A stretch of 64,000 bases of DNA from an uncultured Psychrobacillus sp. Its GTDB lineage: Bacteria > Bacillota > Bacilli > Bacillales_A > Planococcaceae. A model generated the notes under the pieces. That model was not told where the DNA came from. It saw nothing but the letters and a program-made list of their open reading frames with translations, and made no database searches. Where the stretch lies: assembly GCA_934234185.1 (NCBI GenBank), contig CAKQHO010000001.1, forward strand, positions 1-64,000, given 5' to 3'. A program made the position numbers and the translations under genes. This document shows positions 1 through 8,712 of this stretch, piece after piece (the first letter of the stretch is position 1; every line of letters starts with the position of its first letter).

Positions 1-5
1 ATATT

Positions 6-77
6 GGCCCCTTGGTCAAGCGGTTAAGACACCGCCCTTTCACGGCGGTAACACGGGTTCGAATCCCGTAGGGGTCA
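6..77 (+). tRNA. tRNA-Glu (anticodon TTC)
   Basis: A complete 72-nt cloverleaf is visible. The acceptor stem GGCCCCT (6-12) pairs with AGGGGTC (70-76), and A77 is the discriminator. The anticodon stem CCGCC/GGCGG (32-36/44-48) encloses the loop CTTTCAC, giving anticodon TTC at 39-41, which reads GAA/GAG glutamate codons. The T arm ACGGG-TTCGAAT-CCCGT is canonical. CCA is not encoded. A strong terminator follows within 15 nt, so this is probably the last gene of a tRNA cluster lying upstream of the window. Confidence 0.97.
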
Positions 78-86
78 TAGCAATGA

Positions 87-122
87 AAAAAAGACAATCA
101 CTCTATGGTGATTGTCTTTTTT
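87..122 (+). terminator. Rho-independent terminator after tRNA-Glu
   Basis: The 11-bp stem AAGACAATCAC (91-101) / GTGATTGTCTT (108-118) has a 6-nt loop, is extended by an A tract and ends in a run of T. It closes the tRNA transcript. Confidence 0.85.
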
Positions 123-171
123 CTTTGTCTTCCTGAAAACAGTCATATTGGGAGCAAGTGTAACATCCATC

Positions 172-192
172 TACTCCAAAATGGAGTATAAT
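172..192 (+). promoter_or_regulatory. Candidate menF -10 region inside an inverted repeat
   Basis: TATAAT at 187-192 is a consensus -10 box about 130 nt before menF. It overlaps the right arm of the inverted repeat TACTCC-AAAAT-GGAGTA (172-188). I see no good -35 at the proper distance, so the promoter is tentative. The repeat would suit an operator, but no regulator can be named. Confidence 0.35.
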
Positions 193-320
193 AGAAGAAG
201 GAAAGTAACTGTAGCTTTACAGCTATAATCGATTTAAGTGTCTATGATTGAAGAAAGTTGTAAGATATAAGTTAACATCCTTCAACATATAGTACGGTAT
301 TTTTTATGGAGGTCATAGTA

Positions 321-1685
321 ATGCCGAAAATCACCGGTGAAAAGAAAACTAATTTACGTTTTTATACAGAAACAATTGAAGTTTCAAGATTATCTGCTCA
401 TGCTTTTTATGAAGCAGGAGATGAGCAATATAAAGGAAAACGTTTTTTTTGGCAAAACAAAGAGAAAACGTTTACTTTAGTTGGTCTTGGACATGCTTAT
501 ATTCTTAAGAATAACTTAAATCAGCAAGAAAGATATATAGATATTTCTAGGAAATGGAAAGAACTATGTGCTTGCTTATTAATCGAAAAAGAAGATATAG
601 AACCTGTGTTATTTGGTGGGTTTTCTTTCGATCCAGAAAACCGTATACCTTCTGAATGGGATTCCTTTCCTTCTAGCTTTTTTGCTGTAGCTACCTTTCA
701 GCTAGTGATAAAAAATGAGCAAGCTTTTGTAAGTATTCATTATATTACAGATGAAGAAGATAGCACTAACGTATTTGAACAGCTTCGGATAGAGCGAGAT
801 ACCATTATTCATAGAGCGCAGGTTCAAGAGTTAAAGGTTCATGAAAAGCCAGCAATCATTCAAAGAGAAGACCGATTGAAGGATGAGTACTTACGTGCTG
901 TTGAAGCAGTTACTGATCGTATAAGAAACCATGAGGTTAGCAAGGTTGTTATCGGTAGGTCTTTAAAGCTTACCTTTGAAACACCATTTTCTCCTTCCAC
1001 TGCTATATACAACGCGGCAAAGGAACAGCCAGAAAGTTATTTGTTTGGTTTAGAGAGAGAGGATAAAGTATTTTTTGGTGCTACTCCAGAACGTTTAGTG
1101 AAGCTAGAAAATGACAAAGTGCAATCAGCAGGATTAGCTGGCTCCATCCGAAGAGGTAAAAATCTTATAGAGGATAAAGAATTAGGGGACAGCTTGTTAG
1201 CAGATGCTAAAAATTTAAAAGAACATAATTACGTTGTTCAAATGATTAGAAAAGTATACGACACACATTGCGAAGAGGTCAAAGTACCTTCAAATCCAAT
1301 ATTAATGAAAACTAGAGACATACAGCACCTCTATACTCCAATAGAGGGGCGAATTAAAGGAAATGCCACATTGTTTGAATTTGTACAGGCTATGCATCCG
1401 ACCCCCGCTTTAGGCGGTGAGCCAAGAGAGGCGGCAGTAGAAATTATTCGCAAGTCCGAAGGGATGAACCGAGGCTATTATGCTGCCCCTCTTGGCTGGA
1501 TAAATGCCAGAGGTGAGGGAGAGTTTGCTGTTGGTATTCGGTCTGCTTTACTAGAAAATGATCAAGCCTATTTATATGCAGGAGGAGGTCTCGTATCTGA
1601 ATCTTCGTCATTAGATGAATTTGAAGAAACGAGAGTAAAGTTCCGACCTATGCTTAGAACCTTGGGAGGAAATATGAATGTCTAA
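321..1685 (+). CDS. menF: Isochorismate synthase MenF
   Basis: Converts chorismate to isochorismate, the first step of menaquinone biosynthesis, in the cytoplasm with Mg2+. The C-terminal two thirds is a chorismate-binding fold: VVIGRSLKL, GATPERLV near residue 253, AGSIRRG, and HPTPALGGEP near residue 359, all typical of the family. The product is 454 aa from the ATG at 321. The frame is open from 306, but GGAGG at 308-312 sits 8 nt before 321 and overlaps the upstream ATG, so 321 is the likely start. It is the first gene of menF-D-H-B-E, and its end overlaps menD by 8 nt. A paralogous chorismate enzyme, TrpE, occurs at 27929-29320; the order of neighbours separates the two functions. Confidence 0.95.
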   Translation: MPKITGEKKTNLRFYTETIEVSRLSAHAFYEAGDEQYKGKRFFWQNKEKTFTLVGLGHAYILKNNLNQQERYIDISRKWKELCACLLIEKEDIEPVLFGGFSFDPENRIPSEWDSFPSSFFAVATFQLVIKNEQAFVSIHYITDEEDSTNVFEQLRIERDTIIHRAQVQELKVHEKPAIIQREDRLKDEYLRAVEAVTDRIRNHEVSKVVIGRSLKLTFETPFSPSTAIYNAAKEQPESYLFGLEREDKVFFGATPERLVKLENDKVQSAGLAGSIRRGKNLIEDKELGDSLLADAKNLKEHNYVVQMIRKVYDTHCEEVKVPSNPILMKTRDIQHLYTPIEGRIKGNATLFEFVQAMHPTPALGGEPREAAVEIIRKSEGMNRGYYAAPLGWINARGEGEFAVGIRSALLENDQAYLYAGGGLVSESSSLDEFEETRVKFRPMLRTLGGNMNV

Positions 1686-3390
1686 TAGTAATACCTTAAC
1701 TACTTATGTGAATGTATTTATAGATTCTCTTATACAATCAGGAGTAGAGGATGTGGTTCTTTGTCCAGGATCTCGCTCTACTCCACTTGCATATGGCTTT
1801 GCCAAGAGTAAGAAATTGCAGCTATATCGTCAAATTGATGAACGTTCTGCAGGTTATTTTGCTTTAGGTATTGCTAAGGCAAAGAAAAAACCTGTTGCTT
1901 TGCTTTGTACTTCAGGTACTGCTGCGGCAAATTTCTTCCCAGCCATTGTAGAAGCCTATTATGCAAGAGTACCTTTGGTGGTCATTACAGCTGATCGACC
2001 ACACGAGTTAAGGGAAGTAGGTGCTCCTCAAACAATCGATCAAATCCATCTGTATGGAAAACATGTTAAATGGTCGGTAGACTTTCCAATACCAGAGGAC
2101 AGAATGGAGAGCTTGCCGTTTATTGAGAGGCATGTTCACCGGGCTATTAATGTTTCTAATGCTGCCCCTAAAGGACCAGTTCATATAAATGTGCCTTTTA
2201 GAGAGCCTTTATTACTTAATATGAATGCCCATCAGTCCATTACTCTAATGGAGAAATCTGAAATGGGAAGTTCAACTCCAAGTAGTGAATTTGTAGAATG
2301 GTATAAAAAACTTTTACAGAATACGGATAAAGGGATTCTTCTAGTAGGTGACTCATTTGAAGCCACTGAGGAGTTTTGGGATTTTGCAAGGAATATAAAG
2401 TGGCCGATATTGGCTGATCCACTATCCAATTTGCGTGGTAATGTTCCAGAGGATTGTTTATCTTTGTGTATTGATCAATATGACGCTCTGTTGAAAAGCA
2501 ATGCATTTAAAAATCACATGGCTCCAGAGGTTGTTATTCGATTTGGTGCCCAACCAGTGTCGAAACCATTAATGCAATATTTGCAGTATGTTAAACCTAG
2601 CATCTTCCTTGCAGTAGACGAAAGTCCTTTATTTAGAGATCCTATGCATGTAGTTACTCATCATGCTCAAGTGAATCCATCTAGTCTATGGATTGCCATT
2701 CAACCAAATGAGTGCTCGTTGTATCTACAAAGCTGGAAAAAGGCGAATGATATTGCAACCAAAAAAATAACATCATACATACATACTGAAACTGATGAAG
2801 GTGCAATTGCTGGACTTCTTTTCGAAGGGTTGAAGCCAGGCAGTGACCTCATAGCTAGTAGTAGTATGCCTATCCGAGATGTTGATACATTTTTTAATAA
2901 AACAAGTAATGACATTAACATTTATGCAAACAGAGGAACAAATGGCATTGATGGCGTGATTTCTACTGCCTTTGGAATTCAAGCGGCCACTAAAAGACCT
3001 GCATATCTCCTTATTGGAGACTTGGCGTTTCTTCATGATGTAAATGGATTAATTACTAGTAGATTCCATGCATTTGATATGACTATTGTAATTATGAATA
3101 ACGATGGTGGAGGAATTTTTTCTTATCTTCCCCAGTCAACTGAGCCAAACTATTTTGAGCATTTATTTGGTACACCTACGGGTCTAGAGTTCTCTTCTAT
3201 TGCTTCTATGTATGAAGCACAATATAATGCTGTTGGGGACAAAGAAGAATTTAAAAAGGTTTTATTAGAAGAGAAAACAAAAAATATTCGAATCATTGAA
3301 GTCTTTACCAATCGAGATCATAATACAGTTACGCATCGAAAGCTTTGGGATTCTATTATAAAGGAGCTAGAGAAGGAATGGAGCATTTGA
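1678..3390 (+). CDS. menD: 2-succinyl-5-enolpyruvyl-6-hydroxy-3-cyclohexene-1-carboxylate synthase MenD
   Basis: Thiamine-diphosphate enzyme that joins isochorismate with the succinic semialdehyde unit from 2-oxoglutarate in menaquinone synthesis. The 570 aa are normal for the family. The N-terminal domain carries CPGSRSTPLAYG near residue 29, and LLCTSGTAAANFFPA follows. The C-terminal ThDP/Mg motif runs from GDLAFLHD (about residue 447) to NNDGGGIF. The ATG at 1678 overlaps the menF stop by 8 nt and has GGAGG just upstream inside menF, so translation is probably coupled. It overlaps menH by 13 nt. Confidence 0.96.
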   Translation: MSNSNTLTTYVNVFIDSLIQSGVEDVVLCPGSRSTPLAYGFAKSKKLQLYRQIDERSAGYFALGIAKAKKKPVALLCTSGTAAANFFPAIVEAYYARVPLVVITADRPHELREVGAPQTIDQIHLYGKHVKWSVDFPIPEDRMESLPFIERHVHRAINVSNAAPKGPVHINVPFREPLLLNMNAHQSITLMEKSEMGSSTPSSEFVEWYKKLLQNTDKGILLVGDSFEATEEFWDFARNIKWPILADPLSNLRGNVPEDCLSLCIDQYDALLKSNAFKNHMAPEVVIRFGAQPVSKPLMQYLQYVKPSIFLAVDESPLFRDPMHVVTHHAQVNPSSLWIAIQPNECSLYLQSWKKANDIATKKITSYIHTETDEGAIAGLLFEGLKPGSDLIASSSMPIRDVDTFFNKTSNDINIYANRGTNGIDGVISTAFGIQAATKRPAYLLIGDLAFLHDVNGLITSRFHAFDMTIVIMNNDGGGIFSYLPQSTEPNYFEHLFGTPTGLEFSSIASMYEAQYNAVGDKEEFKKVLLEEKTKNIRIIEVFTNRDHNTVTHRKLWDSIIKELEKEWSI

Positions 3391-4205
3391 CTTTACCGAT
3401 CCGATCACTTGATTATCATGTGAGGCTTTTTAATAAGGATGGACTAAAGAAAATAGTGCTTCTGCATGGTTTTACGGGCTCAATGAAAACCTGGGAAGAA
3501 GTAATTGAAGAGCTGCCAAATTCATTGGCTATTTTAGCCATTGATCTAATTGGTCATGGGAAAACAGCAAAACCACTAGAAGCGTCCAGATATTCGGTAG
3601 AAGAGCAAATAGAGGATTTACGAACTATTTTTGATCAAATTGGTTGGAAAGATTTCATTTTAGTTGGTTATTCAATGGGTGGAAGGCTTGCTTTATCTTA
3701 TGCCAATAAATATTCTGTAGCTCATTTAATATTGGAAAGTAGCTCGCCAGGAGTACAGGATAAAGAAGCGCGCGAGCAAAGAATAGAGGCAGACTCGAAT
3801 TTAGCAGCTATGATAGAAAAGGAAGGGATAGAATCTTTTGTAGAATATTGGGGGAATATTCCTCTTTTCCTTTCTCAAAAGAAACTTTCTCTCAAAAAAA
3901 GAAGAGCAATACGAGAAGAAAGAGTTTCTCAGGAAGAAATTGGTCTTGCAAATAGTTTGAGAGGATTTTCAACGGGTATTCAACCGTCTCTTTGGGATAA
4001 GCTAGATAGTATGATATTTCCCGTAACCCTAGTGACGGGAGCGGAAGATAAAAAGTTTTGTGAAATCGCCAAAAAGATGGAAGAAATTCTTCCTAATGTA
4101 AAAAGAATCACTGTAAAAGAAGTAGGACATGCAATTCATGTGGAAAATCCGAAATTGTTTGCTACAATAGTAAAGGAAATAATTTTGAAGGAGGAATTAA
4201 AATGA
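3378..4205 (+). CDS. menH: SHCHC synthase MenH (alpha/beta hydrolase)
   Basis: Eliminates pyruvate from SEPHCHC to give 2-succinyl-6-hydroxy-2,4-cyclohexadiene-1-carboxylate. Alpha/beta-hydrolase features are present: oxyanion region LLHGFTGS, nucleophile elbow GYSMGG, an acid in TGAEDKKF and a late histidine in VGHAIHVE. The frame is open from 3345, but the ATG at 3378 has AAGGAG 11 nt upstream and gives a 275-aa protein beginning [10 protein letters not shown], which fits the family. It overlaps the menD end by 13 nt and the menB start by 4 nt (ATGA), as expected within an operon. B. subtilis calls this ytxM. Confidence 0.92.
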   Translation: MEHLTLPIRSLDYHVRLFNKDGLKKIVLLHGFTGSMKTWEEVIEELPNSLAILAIDLIGHGKTAKPLEASRYSVEEQIEDLRTIFDQIGWKDFILVGYSMGGRLALSYANKYSVAHLILESSSPGVQDKEAREQRIEADSNLAAMIEKEGIESFVEYWGNIPLFLSQKKLSLKKRRAIREERVSQEEIGLANSLRGFSTGIQPSLWDKLDSMIFPVTLVTGAEDKKFCEIAKKMEEILPNVKRITVKEVGHAIHVENPKLFATIVKEIILKEELK

Positions 4206-5020
4206 GTCGTGAATGGACAACATTACATACATACGAAGATATCAAGTATGAATTTTATAACGGTATCGCAAAGATTACGATTAATCGTCCGGAAGTACGT
4301 AATGCTTTTCGCCCTAAAACGGTAATGGAAATGATTGATGCTTTTTCTCGTGCTAGAGACGATAAAAACATCGGAGTAATTATTTTAACAGGTGAAGGAG
4401 AGCTTGCCTTCTGTTCAGGTGGAGATCAAAAGGTACGTGGTCATGGTGGTTATGTAGGAGAAGATGAAATTCCACGTTTAAATGTACTGGATCTTCAACG
4501 CTTAATCCGTGTTATTCCTAAACCAGTTGTTGCCATGGTAGCCGGTTATGCAATCGGTGGTGGCCATGTACTTCATGTAGTATGTGATTTGACGATTGCT
4601 GCTGACAATGCTAAGTTTGGACAAACTGGACCAAGAGTTGGATCTTTCGATGCAGGTTATGGCTCTGGTTACTTAGCTCGTATTGTGGGACATAAGAAAG
4701 CACGTGAAATTTGGTATCTATGTCGCCAATATGATGCACAGCAAGCTCTTGATATGGGATTAGTAAATACTGTAGTTCCATATGCACAATTAGAAGATGA
4801 AACAGTTCAATGGTGCGAGGAAATGCTTGAAATGAGTCCAACAGCATTACGTTTCCTAAAAGCAGCAATGAATGCAGATACCGACGGCCTTGCAGGTCTT
4901 CAGCAAATGGCAGGAGATGCTACACTTCTCTACTATACAACTGATGAAGCAAAAGAAGGCCGGGATGCTTTTAAAGAAAAACGTACTCCAGATTTCGGTC
5001 AATTCCCACGTTTCCCATGA
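4202..5020 (+). CDS. menB: 1,4-dihydroxy-2-naphthoyl-CoA synthase MenB
   Basis: Crotonase-superfamily enzyme that ring-closes O-succinylbenzoyl-CoA to DHNA-CoA. The 272 aa match the family. Visible motifs are [28 protein letters not shown], the oxyanion-loop region [12 protein letters not shown] and [18 protein letters not shown]. The ATG lies in an ATGA overlap with menH and is preceded by AGGAGG. Codon choice looks optimised compared with menH (many CGT and GGT codons), consistent with higher expression. A strong terminator follows, so menE may depend on read-through or its own promoter. Confidence 0.96.
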   Translation: MSREWTTLHTYEDIKYEFYNGIAKITINRPEVRNAFRPKTVMEMIDAFSRARDDKNIGVIILTGEGELAFCSGGDQKVRGHGGYVGEDEIPRLNVLDLQRLIRVIPKPVVAMVAGYAIGGGHVLHVVCDLTIAADNAKFGQTGPRVGSFDAGYGSGYLARIVGHKKAREIWYLCRQYDAQQALDMGLVNTVVPYAQLEDETVQWCEEMLEMSPTALRFLKAAMNADTDGLAGLQQMAGDATLLYYTTDEAKEGRDAFKEKRTPDFGQFPRFP

Positions 5021-5033
5021 TAAAATGGTAATG

Positions 5034-5061
5034 AAGCTGCCCTTTTGAGGGCAGCTTTTTT
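5034..5061 (+). terminator. Terminator after menB
   Basis: The perfect 10-bp stem AAGCTGCCCT/AGGGCAGCTT has a TTTG loop and a T run. It lies between menB and menE and so could lower menE expression relative to menFDHB. Confidence 0.85.
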
Positions 5062-5142
5062 CAAAAGATTCATTTTATGCTATGCACACCTTGTACATGT
5101 TTTTATTATTTTTTCTAAAAATCTTTTAATAGGGTGGTTTTC

Positions 5143-6567
5143 ATGTATCCTAACTTACTCTTAAAAAGAGCAAAGCTTTCTCCTAATAGGATTGCTCTAA
5201 CATACCAGGACAGACAATGGAGTTTTCATACTTTATTTAATGAAGCTAAGATTTTCGGAGAGAAGTTGCATGCTAATGGTGTTCAAAATGGCTCGAGAAT
5301 AGCTGTATTAGCTTCTTCAAGCCCTGAATTGGTAATTGCCCTTCACGGAAGTTTGCAGCTTGGCTGCCAGCTAGTATTGTTGAATGAAAGGCTGACTATG
5401 GAGGAGCTTTCCTATCAACTGCAAGATAGTAAAGCTGATGTCTTGCTAGTGGATAGTTTTCAAACAAGAGATATCAGGTTTCCCATGCTTTTATCAATGG
5501 AGCAGCTTCAGGAAGAAGAGCAACGAACGGAATTTCAAATAGAAGAAGAATGGCAAAAGGAACGAGTTATTTCGATTATGTATACTTCCGGTACGACTGG
5601 CAGCCCAAAGGGAGTATGTCAGTCATTAGAAAATCACGTAATGAGTGCAACAGGATCAGCTCTAAATTTAGGCATACAACCATCTGATTGCTGGTTATGT
5701 GCGATGCCTCTGTTTCATATAAGTGGGTTTTCTATTTTAATACGTTCCGTTCTATATGGAATGACAGTTCTGCTTCAAACTAAATTTGATCCTGAGAAGG
5801 CTATAGAGGCAATATTAGAAGGCACTGTAACAAGAATGTCAGTTGTATCGGTAACCTTAGAAAGAATACTAACAGTATTGGAGAAGAAGAATATTGCTTT
5901 TCCAGATACTTTTTTGTCCATGCTTGTAGGTGGAGGGCCTGTTCCATTACATTACTTGGAAAGATCAATAGAACGAAATATACCGGTTTTACAAACATAT
6001 GGTATGACAGAAACAGCCTCTCAAACGACCACACTTTCTAGTGAGGATGCTATAAGGAAGCTTGGTTCCGCAGGAAAGCCATTGTTCTTTGCAGAAGTGA
6101 AAATTGATGGGTCTGAAAAGATTGGCGAAATTTGTATTAAAGGTCCTCATGTAACACCAGGATATATAGGGAAAAATGCGAGTAAAAGCGCCTTAAAAGA
6201 TGGTTGGCTCCATACAGGAGATATCGGTTATTTAGATGAAGAGGGATACTTATTTGTAGTAGATCGTCGCTCTGATTTAATTATATCCGGTGGAGAAAAT
6301 ATTTATCCAGCAGAAGTAGAAAACATTATTGCCAAGCACCCAGCTGTTAAAGAGGTAGGAGTTATAGGTAAAGAAGATGCTAAATGGGGACAGGTACCTG
6401 TTGCTTTTATAGTACCAAAAATCCAAGTTAGCGAAGAGGAAATGAAGAAGTTTGTCCTTCCTCACCTCGCTTCTTATAAACAACCAGTAACATATTATAT
6501 GATTGAGCAGCTTCCTAGAAACGCCTCTAACAAGTTGATGAGAAGGGAATTAAAAAAACTTCTTTAA
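5143..6567 (+). CDS. menE: O-succinylbenzoate-CoA ligase MenE
   Basis: ANL-superfamily adenylating enzyme that activates o-succinylbenzoate with CoA and ATP, supplying MenB. The A3 motif MYTSGTTGSPKG starts near residue 146. Other family motifs are YGMTETASQ, HTGDIGYLDEEGY, DRRSDLIISGGENIYP and a C-terminal PRNASNKLMRR carrying the catalytic lysine. The frame is open from a GTG at 5134, but AGGGTGG (5131-5137) is the likely ribosome site for the ATG at 5143, giving 474 aa. MenC, which makes its substrate and follows menE in B. subtilis, is not present here. Confidence 0.95.
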   Translation: MYPNLLLKRAKLSPNRIALTYQDRQWSFHTLFNEAKIFGEKLHANGVQNGSRIAVLASSSPELVIALHGSLQLGCQLVLLNERLTMEELSYQLQDSKADVLLVDSFQTRDIRFPMLLSMEQLQEEEQRTEFQIEEEWQKERVISIMYTSGTTGSPKGVCQSLENHVMSATGSALNLGIQPSDCWLCAMPLFHISGFSILIRSVLYGMTVLLQTKFDPEKAIEAILEGTVTRMSVVSVTLERILTVLEKKNIAFPDTFLSMLVGGGPVPLHYLERSIERNIPVLQTYGMTETASQTTTLSSEDAIRKLGSAGKPLFFAEVKIDGSEKIGEICIKGPHVTPGYIGKNASKSALKDGWLHTGDIGYLDEEGYLFVVDRRSDLIISGGENIYPAEVENIIAKHPAVKEVGVIGKEDAKWGQVPVAFIVPKIQVSEEEMKKFVLPHLASYKQPVTYYMIEQLPRNASNKLMRRELKKLL

Positions 6568-6626
6568 AAAAAACCTGCGTTAGGTTACGCCCTTTTTCTC
6601 GGGCTCTCCTATCACAGGCTTTTTTT
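6566..6626 (+). terminator. Probable terminator after menE
   Basis: AAAAAACCTG just after the stop can pair with CAGG-C-TTTTTT about 40 nt later around an internal hairpin (GCCC...GGGC). It is long and irregular, but it ends in seven T and lies between convergent genes. Confidence 0.5.
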
Positions 6627-6681
6627 GAGATTAGGCTCCAATTGCTCTCATTTGTTTAGGAGACTGGAGCTTACTTTTTTC

Positions 6682-7647
6682 TTATCGGTTATTTAAAGCT
6701 TTTTCAAATGTTTGTAGATTTTTCTTCATCAAGGTGAAGTAGGTTTCTTTATTTTTCACATCGTCTTTTGATAGTACCCCCAGGTTATGAAGTACTAGAC
6801 TCTCGGCACCGATTTCTTGCTGTATTGTTTCTGTTAGCTTAGAAGAGACGTTTTGCTCGAATAGAATATAATTTATCTCTTTTTCTTTTGCAATATCAAT
6901 TATCTTCGTTAGCTCTTTCTGAGATGGCTCATCCTGAGAGTTCAAACCTGCTATTGCTACTTGCTCTAATCCATAAGTATTTGCAATGTAACCAAAGGCT
7001 GCATGAGAAACAAAGAATGTTTTATTCTCTGCTTTGTCTGCCATTTCTTGATATTGATTATCTAATTGTTTTAATTCGGCAGTTAACTTTTCGTAGTTTT
7101 CCACAAATATTTCTTCGTGCTCAGGAGCTTTCTCTACTAATGAATCTTTAATGAAAAGTGCTAGGCTTTGACTGATTTTTGGAGAAATCCAAATATGTGG
7201 ATCGGTATCCCCATGGTCATGTCCATCGTGCTTATGTTTATGATCGTGTCCTTCTTCCTCGTGTGAACCAGGATCTTCCTCTAGCTCTTCGTCTGCTATT
7301 CCATTAATAGTAGCAACCATTTTCACCTGTTCGTCTTTCAATGTCTTTTGAGCATTTTCTACAAAGCCCTCTAAGCCTAGGCCTATGTAAAAGAACAAGT
7401 CAGCATCTGCAAGCGCCATCATATCTTTTTGGGAAGGCTCAAATGTATGCTCGTTTGCTCCTGGAGGATAGATAGAGAATACCTCTGCCTTGTCTCCAGC
7501 TATTCGCTCAGTAAAGTATTGTAAGGGATAAACAGTTGTAAAAATTGTTATTTTTTCATCATCATCTTTTGGAGTAGTATTATTATTTTCACATCCAGCT
7601 AGGAATAATACCAGTAGAGATAAACAAACTAACCATAACCTTTTCAT
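6682..7647 (-). CDS. znuA: Zinc ABC transporter substrate-binding lipoprotein (ZnuA/AdcA type)
   Basis: Extracytoplasmic solute-binding protein of the cluster A-I metal family, anchored to the membrane by lipid. The signal peptide ends in the lipobox LAGC (Cys19). Metal ligands typical of the family are visible: H in GANEHTFEPS, H in DTDPHIWISP, H in FVSHAAFGY and a late acidic ligand. A histidine- and acid-rich loop (HDHKHKHDGHDHG) near residues 133-148 marks zinc specificity over manganese. The ATG has AAGGTGAG upstream. No permease or ATPase gene is adjacent, so it is an orphan here. A Zur-like palindrome sits just upstream. Confidence 0.9.
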   Translation of the reverse strand: MKRLWLVCLSLLVLFLAGCENNNTTPKDDDEKITIFTTVYPLQYFTERIAGDKAEVFSIYPPGANEHTFEPSQKDMMALADADLFFYIGLGLEGFVENAQKTLKDEQVKMVATINGIADEELEEDPGSHEEEGHDHKHKHDGHDHGDTDPHIWISPKISQSLALFIKDSLVEKAPEHEEIFVENYEKLTAELKQLDNQYQEMADKAENKTFFVSHAAFGYIANTYGLEQVAIAGLNSQDEPSQKELTKIIDIAKEKEINYILFEQNVSSKLTETIQQEIGAESLVLHNLGVLSKDDVKNKETYFTLMKKNLQTFEKALNNR

Positions 7648-7662
7648 ATTATCTCACCTTTC

Positions 7663-7685
7663 TAAATAGTAACCATTACGATTTA
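7663..7685 (-). promoter_or_regulatory. Zur-like operator upstream of znuA
   Basis: The 23-bp imperfect palindrome TAAATAGTAACCATTACGATTTA starts 16 bp before the znuA start. Its arms TAAATnGTAA / TTACnATTTA agree closely with the Bacillus Zur box (core TCGTAATNATTACGA). Zinc-dependent repression of znuA is therefore expected. Confidence 0.72.
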
Positions 7686-7751
7686 TCGATTAAGAACTTT
7701 ATTAGATTACAGTAGTTTGTGAAAAAAGGCAAGAAAAAAATAGCCTTTGAT

Positions 7752-7994
7752 TTATTTTTTCTTCAAAGGCCATTCCTCTGGCACTGGATCATATCCTCCC
7801 TCATGAAAAGGGTGACATTTAGATATTCTTTTCACTGTTAAATAACCTCCCTTTAGAGCCCCATGCTTTTCTACGGCCTCTACTCCATAGTGGGAGCAGG
7901 TGGGATAAAAGCGACAGCTTGGAGGGGATAAGGGAGATATAAATCTTTGATAGAAACGGAATATGGCTAATATGATTATTTTCATATTGATCAT
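7752..7994 (-). CDS. yidD: Membrane protein insertion efficiency factor YidD
   Basis: Small amphipathic protein of the YidD family that helps insert membrane proteins with YidC/Sec. The 80 aa contain the family core [20 protein letters not shown], with the conserved cysteines in [12 protein letters not shown] and the [12 protein letters not shown] tail. Two starts are possible. The ATG at 7994 overlaps the stop of the upstream small gene as ATGA, which favours translational coupling. The ATG at 7985 (MKIIILAIF) resembles other family members. Called ytjA in B. subtilis. Confidence 0.9.
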   Translation of the reverse strand: MINMKIIILAIFRFYQRFISPLSPPSCRFYPTCSHYGVEAVEKHGALKGGYLTVKRISKCHPFHEGGYDPVPEEWPLKKK

Positions 7995-8116
7995 TCCGCA
8001 TCCTTTGGCTTAGGGTCTATAGTAGAAGACGTTTGTTCTTTAACTGCTAGTTTAAATAGAAATGTAAAGCCAAATATACTCAAGAGTATTGCAGCTCCTA
8101 ATATCCAAAATACCAT
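7991..8116 (-). CDS. Small single-span membrane protein, 41 aa
   Basis: Reading the minus strand from the ATG at 8116 gives a 41-aa protein beginning [20 protein letters not shown], with one clear hydrophobic span followed by a charged tail ending in PKPKDAE. GGAGTG lies about 7 nt before the start. The TGA stop overlaps the yidD ATG by 4 nt (ATGA), strong evidence that the two are translated together. It might correspond to the small YtzI-type proteins of bacilli, but I cannot confirm that. A role linked to membrane insertion would be inference only. Confidence 0.7.
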   Translation of the reverse strand: MVFWILGAAILLSIFGFTFLFKLAVKEQTSSTIDPKPKDAE

Positions 8117-8146
8117 TTTTATCACTCCAATGAGAAAGTTCTATAT

Positions 8147-8172
8147 GTTTATTGTAAGAAAGTATGAGGTAT
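8147..8172 (+). promoter_or_regulatory. Candidate sigma-B promoter for dps
   Basis: GTTTAT (8147-8152), a 14-nt spacer and AGGTAT (8167-8172) resemble the sigma-B consensus GTTTAA-N12-15-GGGWAW, with one mismatch in each box. General-stress control of dps is established in B. subtilis, which supports the reading. Confidence 0.5.
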
Positions 8173-8217
8173 AAGAAAAGAGAAACTACTTATCAAAAGA
8201 GGGAGAGTGACAATTTT

Positions 8218-8667
8218 ATGTCAACAGCATTAAATAAAGAGTTAAACAAACAGGTGGCAACATGGTCAGTCTTTTATACAAAGTTACATAATTTTCATTG
8301 GTATGTAAAAGGTCCATCCTTTTTTACTTTACATGAAAAGTTTGAAGAGTTATACAATGAGGCTACCTTAAACATGGATGAAATTGCAGAGCGTCTACTA
8401 ACGCTAGGTGGAAATCCAGTAGCAACCATGAAAGAGCATTTAGAGCTTTCTGAGGTTAAGGAGGCTACTAATAAGGAAACGGCGAGTGAGATGGTCGAAG
8501 CTGTCGTTAAAGACTTCGGTATTATTATGAAATCTCTTAAGAAGGGGATGGAAGAAGCAGCAAAAGATGAAGATGATATGACAGAGGATTTGTTAAATGC
8601 CATCTATCAAAAGACAGAAAAGCATCAATGGATGTTAAATGCTTTTTTAGGAGATACAAATAAATAA
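8218..8667 (+). CDS. dps: Dps-family DNA-binding ferritin-like protein
   Basis: Forms dodecamers that oxidise and store iron with peroxide and protect DNA in stress. The four-helix ferritin-like domain fills the 149 aa. Inter-subunit ferroxidase ligands are visible: His27 (NFHWYVKGP), His39 (FTLHEKFEELY), Asp54 and Glu58 (MDEIAERLL). The frame is open from 8164, but the upstream residues are unlike the family. The ATG at 8218, preceded by GGGAGAG, gives the usual length. A sigma-B-like promoter lies upstream; I found no PerR box. Confidence 0.92.
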   Translation: MSTALNKELNKQVATWSVFYTKLHNFHWYVKGPSFFTLHEKFEELYNEATLNMDEIAERLLTLGGNPVATMKEHLELSEVKEATNKETASEMVEAVVKDFGIIMKSLKKGMEEAAKDEDDMTEDLLNAIYQKTEKHQWMLNAFLGDTNK

Positions 8668-8712
8668 TCTCTAGCATTGGACGATAATAAGCTTGTATAA
8701 GGAGGGAATCAT

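Noticed and set aside
7201..7260. Tandem repeat within znuA
   Set aside because: The CAT/ATG-rich stretch simply encodes the His-rich zinc loop common to ZnuA/AdcA.
8117..8217. PerR box before dps
   Set aside because: No TTATAATNATTATAA-like palindrome was found in this interval.
8295..8603. 102-aa ORF antisense to dps
   Set aside because: Serine-rich composition typical of a reverse frame of a helical gene; no ribosome site.
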